The position numbers and the translations under genes were made by a program. Below are positions 17,554 through 25,740 of a stretch of 45,705 bases of DNA, in pieces. Source of the DNA: an uncultured Deferribacteres bacterium (lineage in GTDB: Bacteria; Zhuqueibacterota; JdFR-76; DREG01); assembly GCA_913009825.1 (NCBI GenBank), contig CAJVYQ010000039.1, positions 1-45,705 of the forward strand, given 5' to 3'. Every line of letters starts with the position of its first letter. Within the stretch, counting starts at the first letter, position 1. The notes beneath the pieces are model-generated. The model had not been told where the DNA came from and made no database searches. It was given only the letters and a program-made list of their open reading frames with translations.

Positions 17554-18569
17554 GGTTTCTCCTTTCTCATAATTTTCACTTTTTGGGTTTGATCCTTGCT
17601 TTTTTCGGCTGCAGTTTTTTTTATGGCCAGGATTCTTTTCAATTGATATTTAAAATATCCGGAACTATCCTGATTTACGGTTGCCAGAATTTCACCCAGA
17701 TCCGGGACCGCCGGTTTCTGTGCCGTCAAATTTTCAAAAGCCTGAATACGCATGGCCGGTTCCGGGTCATTTAACAGAATCCTGATCAAAACATCTTTGA
17801 TAGCGCGAGTTGTCGGAATGTTTTTTAGTAACCGCAATACCTGCAACCGAATACCCAGATTTTTTTCCTTTTCCAGCAAGAGAGTCAGTGACCGGATCAG
17901 ATCAGAGCTCAGGATGCCGCCTGCCCGGGTGAACCGGTTTATCGCCTTCACAGCGTGGAGACGAACGGCGGGATTTTCTTTTTCCAGCATGGCATGGATC
18001 AGCATCTGCCGTACAGTGGCATCCTGCAGAGAACCGGTAAGCTGAATATCATTGACAGTTGTGTAATAGATTTCCACATCCCCGGTCTTCCGGTTGTACT
18101 TCACACACTCCACGCCGGCAAACAACGGATCGATTTTTCCGTTCTCTGTCCGAACCAACCGGTCGGCGGTAAGGATGTTGTTAAGCGCCGATTGTCCGGC
18201 ATTTTCCACGGGTGCGGATTGTCTGCCCAACAGAAAGCCAACGGCTAAAAGCAAAACAGCCAAACCGGCCTGAAAAAAAGGCGCCGGCGAAAAGAGAGGG
18301 AAATGCCGGATTTTTCTTTGCCGTTTTTCTCTATGCTGCGCTTTTATTTTTTGCGCTAAAAGGTTACGCATCCTCTGCAGAATTGCTTCATCCGGTTGCG
18401 CAACCGATTGGCGGGGAATCTTCTCACCCATCAATTGTAGCGTTCGTAACGCTTCACGGCAGCGGCGACAGGTTTGCAGATGTGCCTCCACGCCGACTCG
18501 TTCCTCGGCGTCCAATTCGTCATAAAAGAACAGAACTATTCTTTTTTCGTAAGGTTTACAAACGCTCAT
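17550..18569 (-). CDS. Zinc-finger anti-sigma factor with C-terminal HEAT-like repeats
   Basis: 339 aa, inner membrane. The N-terminus is a ZAS-type anti-sigma domain with the His-x3-Cys-x2-Cys motif in AHLQTCRRCREAL. A single transmembrane helix follows (FFQAGLAVLLLAVGFLLG, about 90-108). The outer part (about 190-310) contains HEAT-like helical repeats, for example NPAVRLHAVKAINRF, LGIRLQVLRLLKNIP and PAMRIQAFENLTA. AAGGA precedes the ATG. It should restrain the sigma factor encoded just upstream; the HEAT part could sense an envelope signal (inference). Confidence 0.88.
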   Translation of the reverse strand: MSVCKPYEKRIVLFFYDELDAEERVGVEAHLQTCRRCREALRTLQLMGEKIPRQSVAQPDEAILQRMRNLLAQKIKAQHREKRQRKIRHFPLFSPAPFFQAGLAVLLLAVGFLLGRQSAPVENAGQSALNNILTADRLVRTENGKIDPLFAGVECVKYNRKTGDVEIYYTTVNDIQLTGSLQDATVRQMLIHAMLEKENPAVRLHAVKAINRFTRAGGILSSDLIRSLTLLLEKEKNLGIRLQVLRLLKNIPTTRAIKDVLIRILLNDPEPAMRIQAFENLTAQKPAVPDLGEILATVNQDSSGYFKYQLKRILAIKKTAAEKSKDQTQKVKIMRKEKP

Positions 18570-18596
18570 GAGAATTCCTTTTATTTGTTGAGTGTT

Positions 18597-18635
18597 AAGA
18601 AGCTGACCTTCTGCAAAGAAGGTCAGCTTCTTTTT
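18597..18635. terminator. Strong hairpin between sigma and anti-sigma genes
   Basis: A 16-bp perfect stem (AAGAAGCTGACCTTCT and complement) with loop GCAA. On the plus strand it is followed by TTTTT. On the minus strand it abuts the sigma stop codon and would reduce read-through into the anti-sigma gene. The same stem recurs at 31585-31620 and partly at 40313-40331. Confidence 0.7.
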
Positions 18636-19203
18636 AACAGAATTCTTTCAATGATTTTCGTAATTTCCGCACCGCGCGAAACAGTTGATTTTTTATGGTT
18701 CCCGGCGCCATTTGTAAAGTTTCCGCAATCTCCGAAATTTTGTAACCGTGCAGATGTTTCATGACAAATACGGAACGCTGGCGGGGCGGTAAACAGGATA
18801 ATTGTTCCGTTACATTTGCGAAGAATTCCCTCGAAAGCAGCAATTGTTCCGGATCGTTTTGATCCTCTTGTTTTTCCGGGATGTCCCAATATTCCTCCGC
18901 TTCTTTTTTCTGTTCGATGGAAAAAAAGCGTTTCACTTTTCTCTGCCTTATCCGGTTGAGGGACATATTCATTACAATTCTGTTCAACCAGGTGCTGAAC
19001 TCGCTTTCAAAGCGAAAGGAAGTAATTTTCAGATATGCCCGCAAGAAAGATTCCTGGTAAACATCCTGGGCATCCTGCATGTTGCCCAACATGCTGAGGG
19101 CAAATTGCAAAACCCGTTGGTCATGGATGCGAACAAGTTCCGTAAAGGCTTCATCATCGCCGTTTTGAGCGAGATGAATCAGTTCTTTTTCTTTAAGCTC
19201 CAT
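18634..19203 (-). CDS. ECF-type RNA polymerase sigma factor
   Basis: 189 aa, cytoplasmic. Region 2 shows LVRIHDQRVLQFALSMLGN and AQDVYQESFLRAYLKITSFR then FSTWLNRIVMNMSLNRIRQR. Region 4 has LSCLPPRQRSVFVMKHLHGY and the helix-turn-helix KISEIAETLQMAPGTIKNQL. It heads the cluster sigma / anti-sigma-HEAT / TSGG protein(s), all on the minus strand, and probably transcribes them in response to an envelope signal. A promoter-like motif for its own control is listed separately. Confidence 0.94.
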   Translation of the reverse strand: MELKEKELIHLAQNGDDEAFTELVRIHDQRVLQFALSMLGNMQDAQDVYQESFLRAYLKITSFRFESEFSTWLNRIVMNMSLNRIRQRKVKRFFSIEQKKEAEEYWDIPEKQEDQNDPEQLLLSREFFANVTEQLSCLPPRQRSVFVMKHLHGYKISEIAETLQMAPGTIKNQLFRAVRKLRKSLKEFC

Positions 19204-19226
19204 AAATTCTCATCGCTTCTATATGT

Positions 19227-19256
19227 TAAGACAGGCCAAACTGAAAAAGGTTTGCA
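19227..19256 (-). promoter_or_regulatory. Candidate autoregulated ECF promoter of the sigma gene
   Basis: On the minus strand TGCAAACCTTTTT (19256-19244) is followed after 10 bases by TGTCTTA (19233-19227), about 24 bases before the sigma ATG. An AAC-rich -35 with a T-tract and a GTC-type -10 is the general ECF pattern, so self-activation is plausible. A further inverted repeat, TTTTTACAG / CTGTAAAAA (19268-19291), lies just upstream. Confidence 0.45.
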
Positions 19257-19295
19257 TTTTTTTCCGGTTTTTACAGTAAATCCTGTAAAAAAAAC

Positions 19296-19324
19296 TTGAC
19301 AAGCCAAAATATTACCAATATATT
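19296..19324 (+). promoter_or_regulatory. Sigma70-type promoter of the propeller-blaI-blaR1 unit
   Basis: TTGACA (19296-19301), 17 bases, TATATT (19319-19324). It points right, away from the sigma gene, and would transcribe the disrupted propeller gene and, before the insertions, blaI and the M56 gene. A BlaI-type operator begins at the next base. Confidence 0.65.
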
Positions 19325-19340
19325 TACTACGAGAGTAGGT
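19325..19340. promoter_or_regulatory. BlaI/MecI-type operator
   Basis: TACTAC, four bases, GTAGGT: 16 bp with the geometry of the known BlaI/MecI site TACTAC-N4-GTAGTA and one mismatch. It directly follows the -10 box, an ideal position for repression. A second TACTAC half-site lies at 19345-19350. A BlaI-family repressor is encoded at 20310-20696. Confidence 0.55.
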
Positions 19341-19407
19341 GTTCTACTACACATGCATCAATTGTATTAGTGTTAACCCTAAAAATGTATCTATTTAAGG
19401 TGAAAAG

Positions 19408-20141
19408 ATGCGCAATTTAAAATTTAATATTTGTAACTATTCAGCTTGGTTTCATTTTGCCACGAAAACACGAAGCCACAAAGTTTCACCAAGAAAACCA
19501 TTATTGTTTTTTATGTTATCCGATATATCATGTTTCATATTTTGTTACGAACCTGAATTGAAGGATTGTAGGGCGATTCGCTGAATCGCCAATCTAATCT
19601 ACATTAAAAATAAAAATCTGTTCAGTAACAAAAACAACTCAAAAACAAGAGGGTCGCTCAATTTAGGACGAAGTAAAATCCACCGCCGCGAGCAGTAATA
19701 ATTTGACTGATTTCTTTTTCTTTATGTCTCTTAGTGCCTTCCCTGCCCGATGCAGGCAGGGAGACTTTGTGGCTGAATAGTTACTAATATTTTTATATTG
19801 TTACTGTGTTTCATATCATCATGTTCAAAAAAAAATGTATCTCCAATCAGGACTGAAATAGTTGATGGTGTAAATGTAACAACCAATACAGATTATCCCC
19901 GGGATGGAATATTTAAATTTGACTTAAAAGAAGAACTTTCAATTGGAACTGAAAATGGTAATCAGAATTATATTTTGAATAGACCATCTGATATTAAAAT
20001 TGCACCTAATGGAACAATTTTCATTTTGGACTGGGTGATATAACTATAAAAGTGTACGACAAAAATGGAAAATATCTCCGTAATATTGGACGAAAAGGTA
20101 TGGGCCCCGGAGAATTTAATCGTCCGCCATTTATTCTAACC
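19408..20141 (+). pseudogene. 6-bladed beta-propeller lipoprotein gene, disrupted three ways
   Basis: The ATG at 19408 has a good AAGGTG site 5 bases upstream. The first nine codons are interrupted at 19433 by a 352-bp element. If that element and one 8-bp duplication are removed, the frame continues as MRNLKFNIFILLLCF then ISSCSKKN, a complete lipoprotein signal. Read through the insert, translation stops at TGA 19582-19584. Further on, one G appears lost in the GGG at 20033-20035: in frame the reading ends at 20043, while shifted by one base it continues as GDITIKVYDKNGKYLRNIG then GMGPGEF, matching the intact paralogues at 25741 and 26956. The gene then ends after about 110 codons of an expected 380, where a second element sits. 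AT-rich. Confidence 0.85.
19433..19784. mobile_element. GTAAC-family miniature element (IS66-like ends), copy C
   Basis: 352 bp with 13-bp perfect inverted ends (GTAACTATTCAGC and complement) and a perfect 8-bp duplication, TAATATTT, at 19425-19432 and 19785-19792. The interior is unrelated to copies A and B: it holds CACGAAAACACGAAG-type repeat, GGCGATTCGCTGAATCGCC, one end of the TAAATTGAGCG family (CGCTCAATTTAGG, 19654-19666) and CCTGCCCGATGCAGGCAGG. It encodes no transposase. Element plus duplication is 360 bp. Confidence 0.92.
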
Positions 20142-20288
20142 TAAATTGAGCGATTCTTATGTCATTCCGTAGGAATCTTGTTGTTTTTGTGCACAGAACT
20201 AACAAGATTCTTCCCCGCCTGCTGCGGGCAGGCAGAATGACAAATCTCTTTGGGTGGTTATTGCAAGCTAAGAATCGCTCAATTTAGG
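20142..20288. mobile_element. Miniature element, TAAATTGAGCGATT family, copy 2
   Basis: 147 bp with 20-bp perfect inverted ends (20142-20161 and 20269-20288, beginning CCTAAATTGAGCGATT) and a 5-bp duplication TCTAA (20137-20141, 20289-20293). The interior is itself largely palindromic (GTCATTCC...GAATGAC; AATCTTGTT...AACAAGATT; CCTGCTGCGGGCAGG). It sits 21 bp before the blaI start, leaving the ribosome site intact, and ends the propeller remnant. Confidence 0.88.
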
Positions 20289-20309
20289 TCTAACTAAAAA
20301 GGAGGTGTC

Positions 20310-20696
20310 ATGAAAAAAGTCAAGAAATTTTTTTCGGAAATGGAATGGTTAATCATGAAGTATATCTGGAAAAACGAAAAAGCCACGGTACGTGAAGTTT
20401 GGGACGGGCTTTTCCCTAACCGGGAGAAAGCCTACACAACGGTGCAGACTTACATGGACAGGCTTGTGTTAAAAGGGATTTTATCCAAGAAAAAGATTGG
20501 CCCGGTTAATGTTTTTAAACCGTTGATTACCGAACAAGCCGCCATGAAATTCGCCGCGGAAAATCTTGTCTCCCGGGCTTTCAACGGTTCATTCGGTTTG
20601 TTAGCCACATACCTGATCGATTCGCGCCATCTCTCCCGCGAAGATCTGGCGGAAATAAAGCAATTAATTGCCCAAAAAGAAAAGGAACTGTCATGA
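20310..20696 (+). CDS. blaI: BlaI/MecI/CopY-family transcriptional repressor
   Basis: 128 aa winged-helix repressor. Family landmarks: SEMEWLIMKYIWKNEKATVREVW at the N-terminus, AYTTVQTYMDRLVLKGIL for the recognition helix and wing, then a dimerisation helix pair ending in EDLAEIKQLIAQKEKELS. AAGGAGG lies 5 bases before the ATG. The stop overlaps the start of the M56 gene (ATGA), the classic blaI-blaR1 arrangement. Expected to be inactivated by cleavage upon BlaR1 signalling. The nearest operator-like sequence is at 19325-19340. Confidence 0.93.
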   Translation: MKKVKKFFSEMEWLIMKYIWKNEKATVREVWDGLFPNREKAYTTVQTYMDRLVLKGILSKKKIGPVNVFKPLITEQAAMKFAAENLVSRAFNGSFGLLATYLIDSRHLSREDLAEIKQLIAQKEKELS

Positions 20697-23600
20697 TTTC
20701 TTTTATCAACAGAATTTCGGAACAGTGGTTTTCTTTTATCGCAGATTCGTCCATTCAGTTGATTTTCTTTTTTCTCATTATTTTTGCGCTTGCCTTTCTT
20801 TTCAGAAACCGGTCGGCTAAATTTTTATTTGGCCTGTGGACATTGGTTCTGTTAAAAGCGATGATTCCTCCCTCTGTTCCGCTGCCATTCGAAAAACAGT
20901 TGGATTTAATGCCCCATTTTGCGCTGCCGGTTTATGCAGTCACAGCGCCGGGGCCCGCAGTTATGCTGCCACCGCCCCTGTTGGAACCGGTCGGCTATCT
21001 GTTCCTTCTCTGGCTGGGCACGATGATTTTTCTGGCCGGATTTGTAGTTTTTAAAAATATCGTTTTCCGGAAAAAATTGCAACATGCGCTTTTATTTGAT
21101 ACCAGCCGGTTACCCCGTAGCATCAAAGAACGGCTGCAGAATCGTTATCCGGTGAAAATTGTTCGTCTGAAAAATAGCTGCGCCCCTTTTTCCATCGGTC
21201 TGTTCCGCCCGAAAATCTACTTGCCGCCGGAGGCGTTACAATGGGATGAAAAAAAATTAGAAGCCATTTTAATGCATGAAATTGCCCATATTCAAAGAAA
21301 AGATTTGTGGTTTAATTTTATTCAGAATTTTCTGCAGATTTTCTATTTTTTTCATCCGGTCATCTGGCTTACCAACTTTCAGTTGAAAAATCACTGCGAA
21401 CGTGCATGCGACGATTATGCCATTCTTCACCTCAACGGATATTCGCTGGAATATTCAAAGTTTCTGCTTTCTCATCTGGATCAGTCGTTGCGTATCCGGG
21501 AGTGTCCGGCGCTGGTGCACTATTTTTTTACCAACAAAAACAACTTAATGAAGCGATTTGAATACCTCATGAAGAGGAAGGAGGACGTTATGTTACGTTT
21601 TCGCACTGTAGAAAAGATAGTGATCGCCCTGTTGGTGTTTACGGCTTTCGGCTTCACGCTCATCAACAGCGGTATCAAAGACACGTTATCCGCGCCCGTA
21701 AATTATTTTGATCAGTTTGGCAAAATCACCGGAAAAGTAATCGACGCCAAAACCGGCGATGCAATTCCGGGAGCAAATGTGGTCATCAACGGCACTACAT
21801 TGGGAGCGGTCACCGACATGATGGGGGAATTTGTCGTAGACAAGGTGCCGCCCGGTTTGTACCAATTTCGGGTTTCGATGGTTGGTTACGAGCCCGGAAT
21901 ACGGGGAGATATTGCCGTGAAGGCAAATTTATCCACTACCATCGATTTTGTGTTGAAAGCCCAATCCGCATCTGCACCGGCAAAGATAAAGCAGAATGAA
22001 GGGAAACGGATTTTCATAAATGCAAAACCAAGCATCTACGGTATCGTGTTGGGAAAAGTAACATCGGAAAAGAACGGAGAACCCATTTCCGGCGCAGAAG
22101 TACATATTCCCGGAACTTCCATGAGTGCATTTACCAATGTTTCGGGAGCGTACAGCATCACTAACGTGCCGCCGGGGAAATACTGGCTGCAAGTGGATTA
22201 TGACGGCTATAAAACGGTTCGCACCCAGAATGTAAGGGTTCAGTCCAATTATAAAACGGAAATAAACTTCCGCATTTCCGCCGATAATTTCTGGATCAAT
22301 TCCCACATGCCGGAAGCGATATCCGCGGATCAGAAGGGCACGGCGGTCATAACCGGAAAGGTGACCGACAAAGCAACCGGCAAAGGAATCGCCGGCGCCA
22401 ATGTGGTCATTTCCGGCACAAATTTAGGGTCGGCAACAGACCCGCAGGGAAGCTTCACCATAAAACACGCTCCGCCGGGTATGTTCTATTTGCGGGTTAC
22501 CAGATTAGGATATGATGAAAGATCGGCTTTTGTAATGATACAAACTGTCGAGTCTGAAATCACCAAATACAATATTGGCATTGAATTGGAACGCTCCGTT
22601 GTTGGAAGTCAGACGGTAAAATCGAAAAAAATTGTTATTGAACCGTACCCGCTCTACGATTTTCCGCCGCAACCCAAAAGCGATCTGAAAAAAATTGAGG
22701 ATGAACTGAATCGAAAAACCGCGAAAAAGAGGTACCAAAATTCAGGCGGTCTGGCTTACTGTTTCATCGATAAAAAGGGGCGGGTGAAAAAAACAGAAAT
22801 CAAAGATTTTTTTGGCGACAAAAACTTTCAGGAACCTCTTTTGGCTGCGCTGAAAAAAGCAGCCTGGAAACCGGCGTTAAAAAATGGCGAACCGGTTGAA
22901 ACCTGGATTTCCATTCCTTTCAGCTACACTGCGGGATTGAAAGACGGACATCCGGTGAGGCTGAGCAGTAATCCTGCGCCGCCGCCACCGCCGCCCAAAT
23001 CGAGAAACCGGCTGTTTGTTCCCTACGATGTGCCCCCCACGCCGGTGAACGGATTTGCCGCCATCCAGAAAAATCTGCACTATCCGGAAATTGCCCAACG
23101 GGCGGGGATCGAAGGAGTCGTGATTGTTCAGATTCAGGTGGGCACCGGCGGCAATGTAGTTGATTACCGGATCGCCAGATCGCTTGGTGAAAACAACGGC
23201 TGCGACGAAGCGGCAATCGCAGCAATCAGAAAGACCAAATGGAAACCGGCGTTACAGAAAAAGCGGCCGGTGAAAGTCTGGGTGAGTATTCCGGTCCGTT
23301 TTAATCTGACAGAAAAATCCGGACAGATGAAAAAAAAAGGAATTTCACCTTCTCCGCCGGGTGAAGGACCTGTTTTTGTGCCGTACGATCATCCGCCGGA
23401 ACCGATCGGTGGATTTGCCGCCATTCAGAAAAACCTGCGCTACCCGGAAATTGCCAAAAAAGCGGCGATTCAGGGAACCGTAATTATACAAGTACTAATC
23501 GATACCACCGGCCAGGTTGTGAAAACCAAGGTTGCTAAATCACTGGGAAACAATGGTTGTGATGAAGCGGCCATTGCATCCATTAAGCGAGCCAAATGGA

Positions 23601-24073
23601 AACCGGCGCTGCAGCGGGATAAACCGGTGAAAGTATGGGTCAACATTCCGGTCATTTTCAGATTAAAAGAGCAGGTTGCCGGATTGGCTCAGATCATGGG
23701 AACCGTTACAGATAAAGACGGCAATCCGGTTAAGGACGCGGTGGTTTTAATTCAGGGAACTGATATAAAACATTTTACCAAAGGGGATGGTAAATATACT
23801 TTGTTGAATGTGTCTCCCGGCAAATACAAGTTGATTATCGGTATTCCGGATTATGAGGCGATGAAGAAGATGGCGATTAAAATGGAAAGGAACAGACAGA
23901 ATTTGAAAATGGAATTGGAGTCTGCTAAAAATCCGGCGGAAAGAGAAAAATTGAAATCGGAATTTAAGCAGTTTGCCCAAAAAATGAGAGAACTGGAAAT
24001 GAAACGGCAGAAGACCTTTGCCGTTTCCCTGAAACCGAACGAAACGCTTGAAATGAATATTGTCTTAAAGTAG
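20693..24073 (+). CDS. BlaR1-like M56 metallopeptidase fused to carboxypeptidase-regulatory-like and TonB C-terminal domains
   Basis: A 1126-aa membrane sensor/protease. Residues 1-330 are the M56 part: N-terminal membrane helices, then zinc motif HEIAH (His195-His199) in the sequence AILMHEIAHIQRKDLW, HCERACDDYAI, and another helix near 305-325. Outside the membrane come three carboxypeptidase-regulatory-like domains (about 345-425, 455-535, 555-640; motifs GANVVING, PPGLYQFRV, VGY), a degenerate TonB C-terminal domain (about 665-750), two strong ones (about 785-875 and 905-990; YPEIA, GTVIIQVLIDTTG, WKPAL, KVWVSIPV), and a fourth regulatory-like domain (998-1126) interrupted by a Lys/Glu-rich coiled coil. 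No penicillin-binding sensor is seen. The many TonB-type domains suggest protein-protein contacts in the periplasm (inference). Confidence 0.9.
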   Translation: MISFINRISEQWFSFIADSSIQLIFFFLIIFALAFLFRNRSAKFLFGLWTLVLLKAMIPPSVPLPFEKQLDLMPHFALPVYAVTAPGPAVMLPPPLLEPVGYLFLLWLGTMIFLAGFVVFKNIVFRKKLQHALLFDTSRLPRSIKERLQNRYPVKIVRLKNSCAPFSIGLFRPKIYLPPEALQWDEKKLEAILMHEIAHIQRKDLWFNFIQNFLQIFYFFHPVIWLTNFQLKNHCERACDDYAILHLNGYSLEYSKFLLSHLDQSLRIRECPALVHYFFTNKNNLMKRFEYLMKRKEDVMLRFRTVEKIVIALLVFTAFGFTLINSGIKDTLSAPVNYFDQFGKITGKVIDAKTGDAIPGANVVINGTTLGAVTDMMGEFVVDKVPPGLYQFRVSMVGYEPGIRGDIAVKANLSTTIDFVLKAQSASAPAKIKQNEGKRIFINAKPSIYGIVLGKVTSEKNGEPISGAEVHIPGTSMSAFTNVSGAYSITNVPPGKYWLQVDYDGYKTVRTQNVRVQSNYKTEINFRISADNFWINSHMPEAISADQKGTAVITGKVTDKATGKGIAGANVVISGTNLGSATDPQGSFTIKHAPPGMFYLRVTRLGYDERSAFVMIQTVESEITKYNIGIELERSVVGSQTVKSKKIVIEPYPLYDFPPQPKSDLKKIEDELNRKTAKKRYQNSGGLAYCFIDKKGRVKKTEIKDFFGDKNFQEPLLAALKKAAWKPALKNGEPVETWISIPFSYTAGLKDGHPVRLSSNPAPPPPPPKSRNRLFVPYDVPPTPVNGFAAIQKNLHYPEIAQRAGIEGVVIVQIQVGTGGNVVDYRIARSLGENNGCDEAAIAAIRKTKWKPALQKKRPVKVWVSIPVRFNLTEKSGQMKKKGISPSPPGEGPVFVPYDHPPEPIGGFAAIQKNLRYPEIAKKAAIQGTVIIQVLIDTTGQVVKTKVAKSLGNNGCDEAAIASIKRAKWKPALQRDKPVKVWVNIPVIFRLKEQVAGLAQIMGTVTDKDGNPVKDAVVLIQGTDIKHFTKGDGKYTLLNVSPGKYKLIIGIPDYEAMKKMAIKMERNRQNLKMELESAKNPAEREKLKSEFKQFAQKMRELEMKRQKTFAVSLKPNETLEMNIVLK

Positions 24074-24093
24074 ATTTATGAGTTCACTCTAAA

Positions 24094-24177
24094 AAGACCT
24101 GGCAGGTTTAATCCTCGTATTACTCGAAAACATCGAATGTCTAAAATACTTTAGTCAGTGAAAACCTGCCAGGTCTT
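24094..24177. repeat. AAACCTGCCAGGTCTT inverted repeat
   Basis: AAGACCTGGCAGGTTT (24094-24109) and exact complement (24162-24177), 16-bp arms with a 52-base spacer. The sequence is related to the AACCTTCC palindromes at 8053 and 8294. It lies just after the M56 gene. Confidence 0.7.
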
Positions 24178-24202
24178 AAACCGGTAAAATTATGTTTTTA
24201 AC

Positions 24203-24246
24203 AACTGATTCCTTCGCTGACAGCGATGGAATCAGTTCCGTTTTTT
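24203..24246 (+). terminator. Rho-independent terminator of blaI-M56 operon
   Basis: AACTGATTCC (24203-24212) pairs with GGAATCAGTT (24228-24237), extended inward by TCGC/GCGA, and is followed by CCG and six T. Typical intrinsic terminator. Confidence 0.8.
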
Positions 24247-24282
24247 AGTTGAATGCACATCCTCAAACCGGGAACCGACTCT

Positions 24283-25587
24283 ATGCAAAGCACGCCTCCC
24301 GCTTCTGTTAAAGTTATGCCTGTTCTTTTATTCGTTACCGCCATCTCTTTTTTCCAATTTACATCGCCTTCAGCGCAGACCGCCATTCCGGACAGCGTTA
24401 ATCTGTTGATCATTGACGGGCAATACCGGGAAGCCATTCCCGAATTAAAACGGATTGCCGCGCGTGACTCAACCAATGCGGTGGCATTTGCCAAACTTGG
24501 TTTCTGCTATCAATCCCTTTTTCAACATGACAGCGCTTTGATTCCCCTCCAAATTGCTAATAAAATTGAACCGGAAAACCTGCGCACACTGATACTTCTG
24601 GCGCAAAGCTACAATTTTTTAGGCTCCGTCAACCAAGCGGAAACAGCCTATGAACAGGTGTTTTTGCAGGATTCCACCAACCGGCAGGCGGGCATCAGTT
24701 TAGGAAAAATATATCTGGAAAACGGCAACTACGAAAATGCAGATTCAGTCTATCATATTTTGATTGGACAGGATTCCACAAACAGTTATCTATACAAGCA
24801 GTTGGGCGTCTGCGCGTTGAAAAAAGACAGCACAGAGCTGGCCGCACACTATTTTCAGCGCTCTCTTTCTCTGAACCCCAAAGACATAAACGTGATATTA
24901 CAACTGAGTTTTCTCTATTATTTATGGAATGAATTGGATTCAGCCCTGCAAATCGTGGCACAAGGACTGGCAATCTTTCCCGGGAATTTCCACATGCTTA
25001 AGCAGGAAGCGGAAATTTTCTTCAAAAAAAAGGATTACAAGAAGGCAATTGCCTATTTTGAAAAAGTAGTAAAAATGGAAAACGCCTCCGCGCTGATCTA
25101 CAAAAAATTGGGCATCTGTTATTTTTTTGAAAAAGAAAAAACTTTTGCACTGCTGAATCTGCTGGAATCCTACAAAAGAGACAGCAGCGATGCGCTGACC
25201 TGTTATTACATCGGGCTGGCATACAAAGATCATAACCTGCATCAAAAAGCCATTTTATATTTGAACAAGGCGATCAAGCGGATCATTCCCGATTATTTGG
25301 CGGAGATCTACACGCAATTGGCATCCAGCCAGGATCACGAAAAACAGTTTTCCGCGGCCATTCATTCCTTTCGCAAGGCGCTGGCATATCAGCCCGGCAA
25401 AAAACTGCTCTCCTTCTATCTGGGTTCCGTTTACGATCAGTTCTATGCGGACCGGGAAATACCGCTGCTTTATTACCGGAAATTCCTGCGCGAAAACCCT
25501 GAAGCAGACGCCAAATTAATAAAATATGCCGATGAAAGAATCAGGGCTTTGAAACAGGAATTGCATTTTCATAAAAAGAACAGATGA
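24283..25587 (+). CDS. Exported TPR-repeat protein
   Basis: About 434 aa. A signal peptide (MPVLLFVTAISFFQFTSPSA region) is followed by at least nine tetratricopeptide repeats, recognisable from LAQSYNFLGSVNQAETAYEQ, LGKIYLENGNYENADSVYH, LGVCALKKDSTELAAHYFQR and IGLAYKDHNLHQKAILYLNKA. The frame is open from an ATG at 24253, but that codon lies only 7 bases after the terminator T-run; ATG 24283 (GGGA upstream) or 24316 are more credible starts. It probably acts as a periplasmic scaffold; no enzyme domain is seen. It stands downstream of the M56 gene and upstream of two propeller genes. Confidence 0.8.
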   Translation: MQSTPPASVKVMPVLLFVTAISFFQFTSPSAQTAIPDSVNLLIIDGQYREAIPELKRIAARDSTNAVAFAKLGFCYQSLFQHDSALIPLQIANKIEPENLRTLILLAQSYNFLGSVNQAETAYEQVFLQDSTNRQAGISLGKIYLENGNYENADSVYHILIGQDSTNSYLYKQLGVCALKKDSTELAAHYFQRSLSLNPKDINVILQLSFLYYLWNELDSALQIVAQGLAIFPGNFHMLKQEAEIFFKKKDYKKAIAYFEKVVKMENASALIYKKLGICYFFEKEKTFALLNLLESYKRDSSDALTCYYIGLAYKDHNLHQKAILYLNKAIKRIIPDYLAEIYTQLASSQDHEKQFSAAIHSFRKALAYQPGKKLLSFYLGSVYDQFYADREIPLLYYRKFLRENPEADAKLIKYADERIRALKQELHFHKKNR

Positions 25588-25740
25588 GAGCCATAACTTT
25601 GTTGGTTTACTGAAAGGAAACTGCCAAAATTTTTTTCTGTTTATTTGCATGGCGACGAGTCTCGCTGCCATAAAATATATTTCTGCAAAATGTATTAAAA
25701 AACCCCTGCAGTTTTTTAATAAGATTAACGGAGGCCTACC

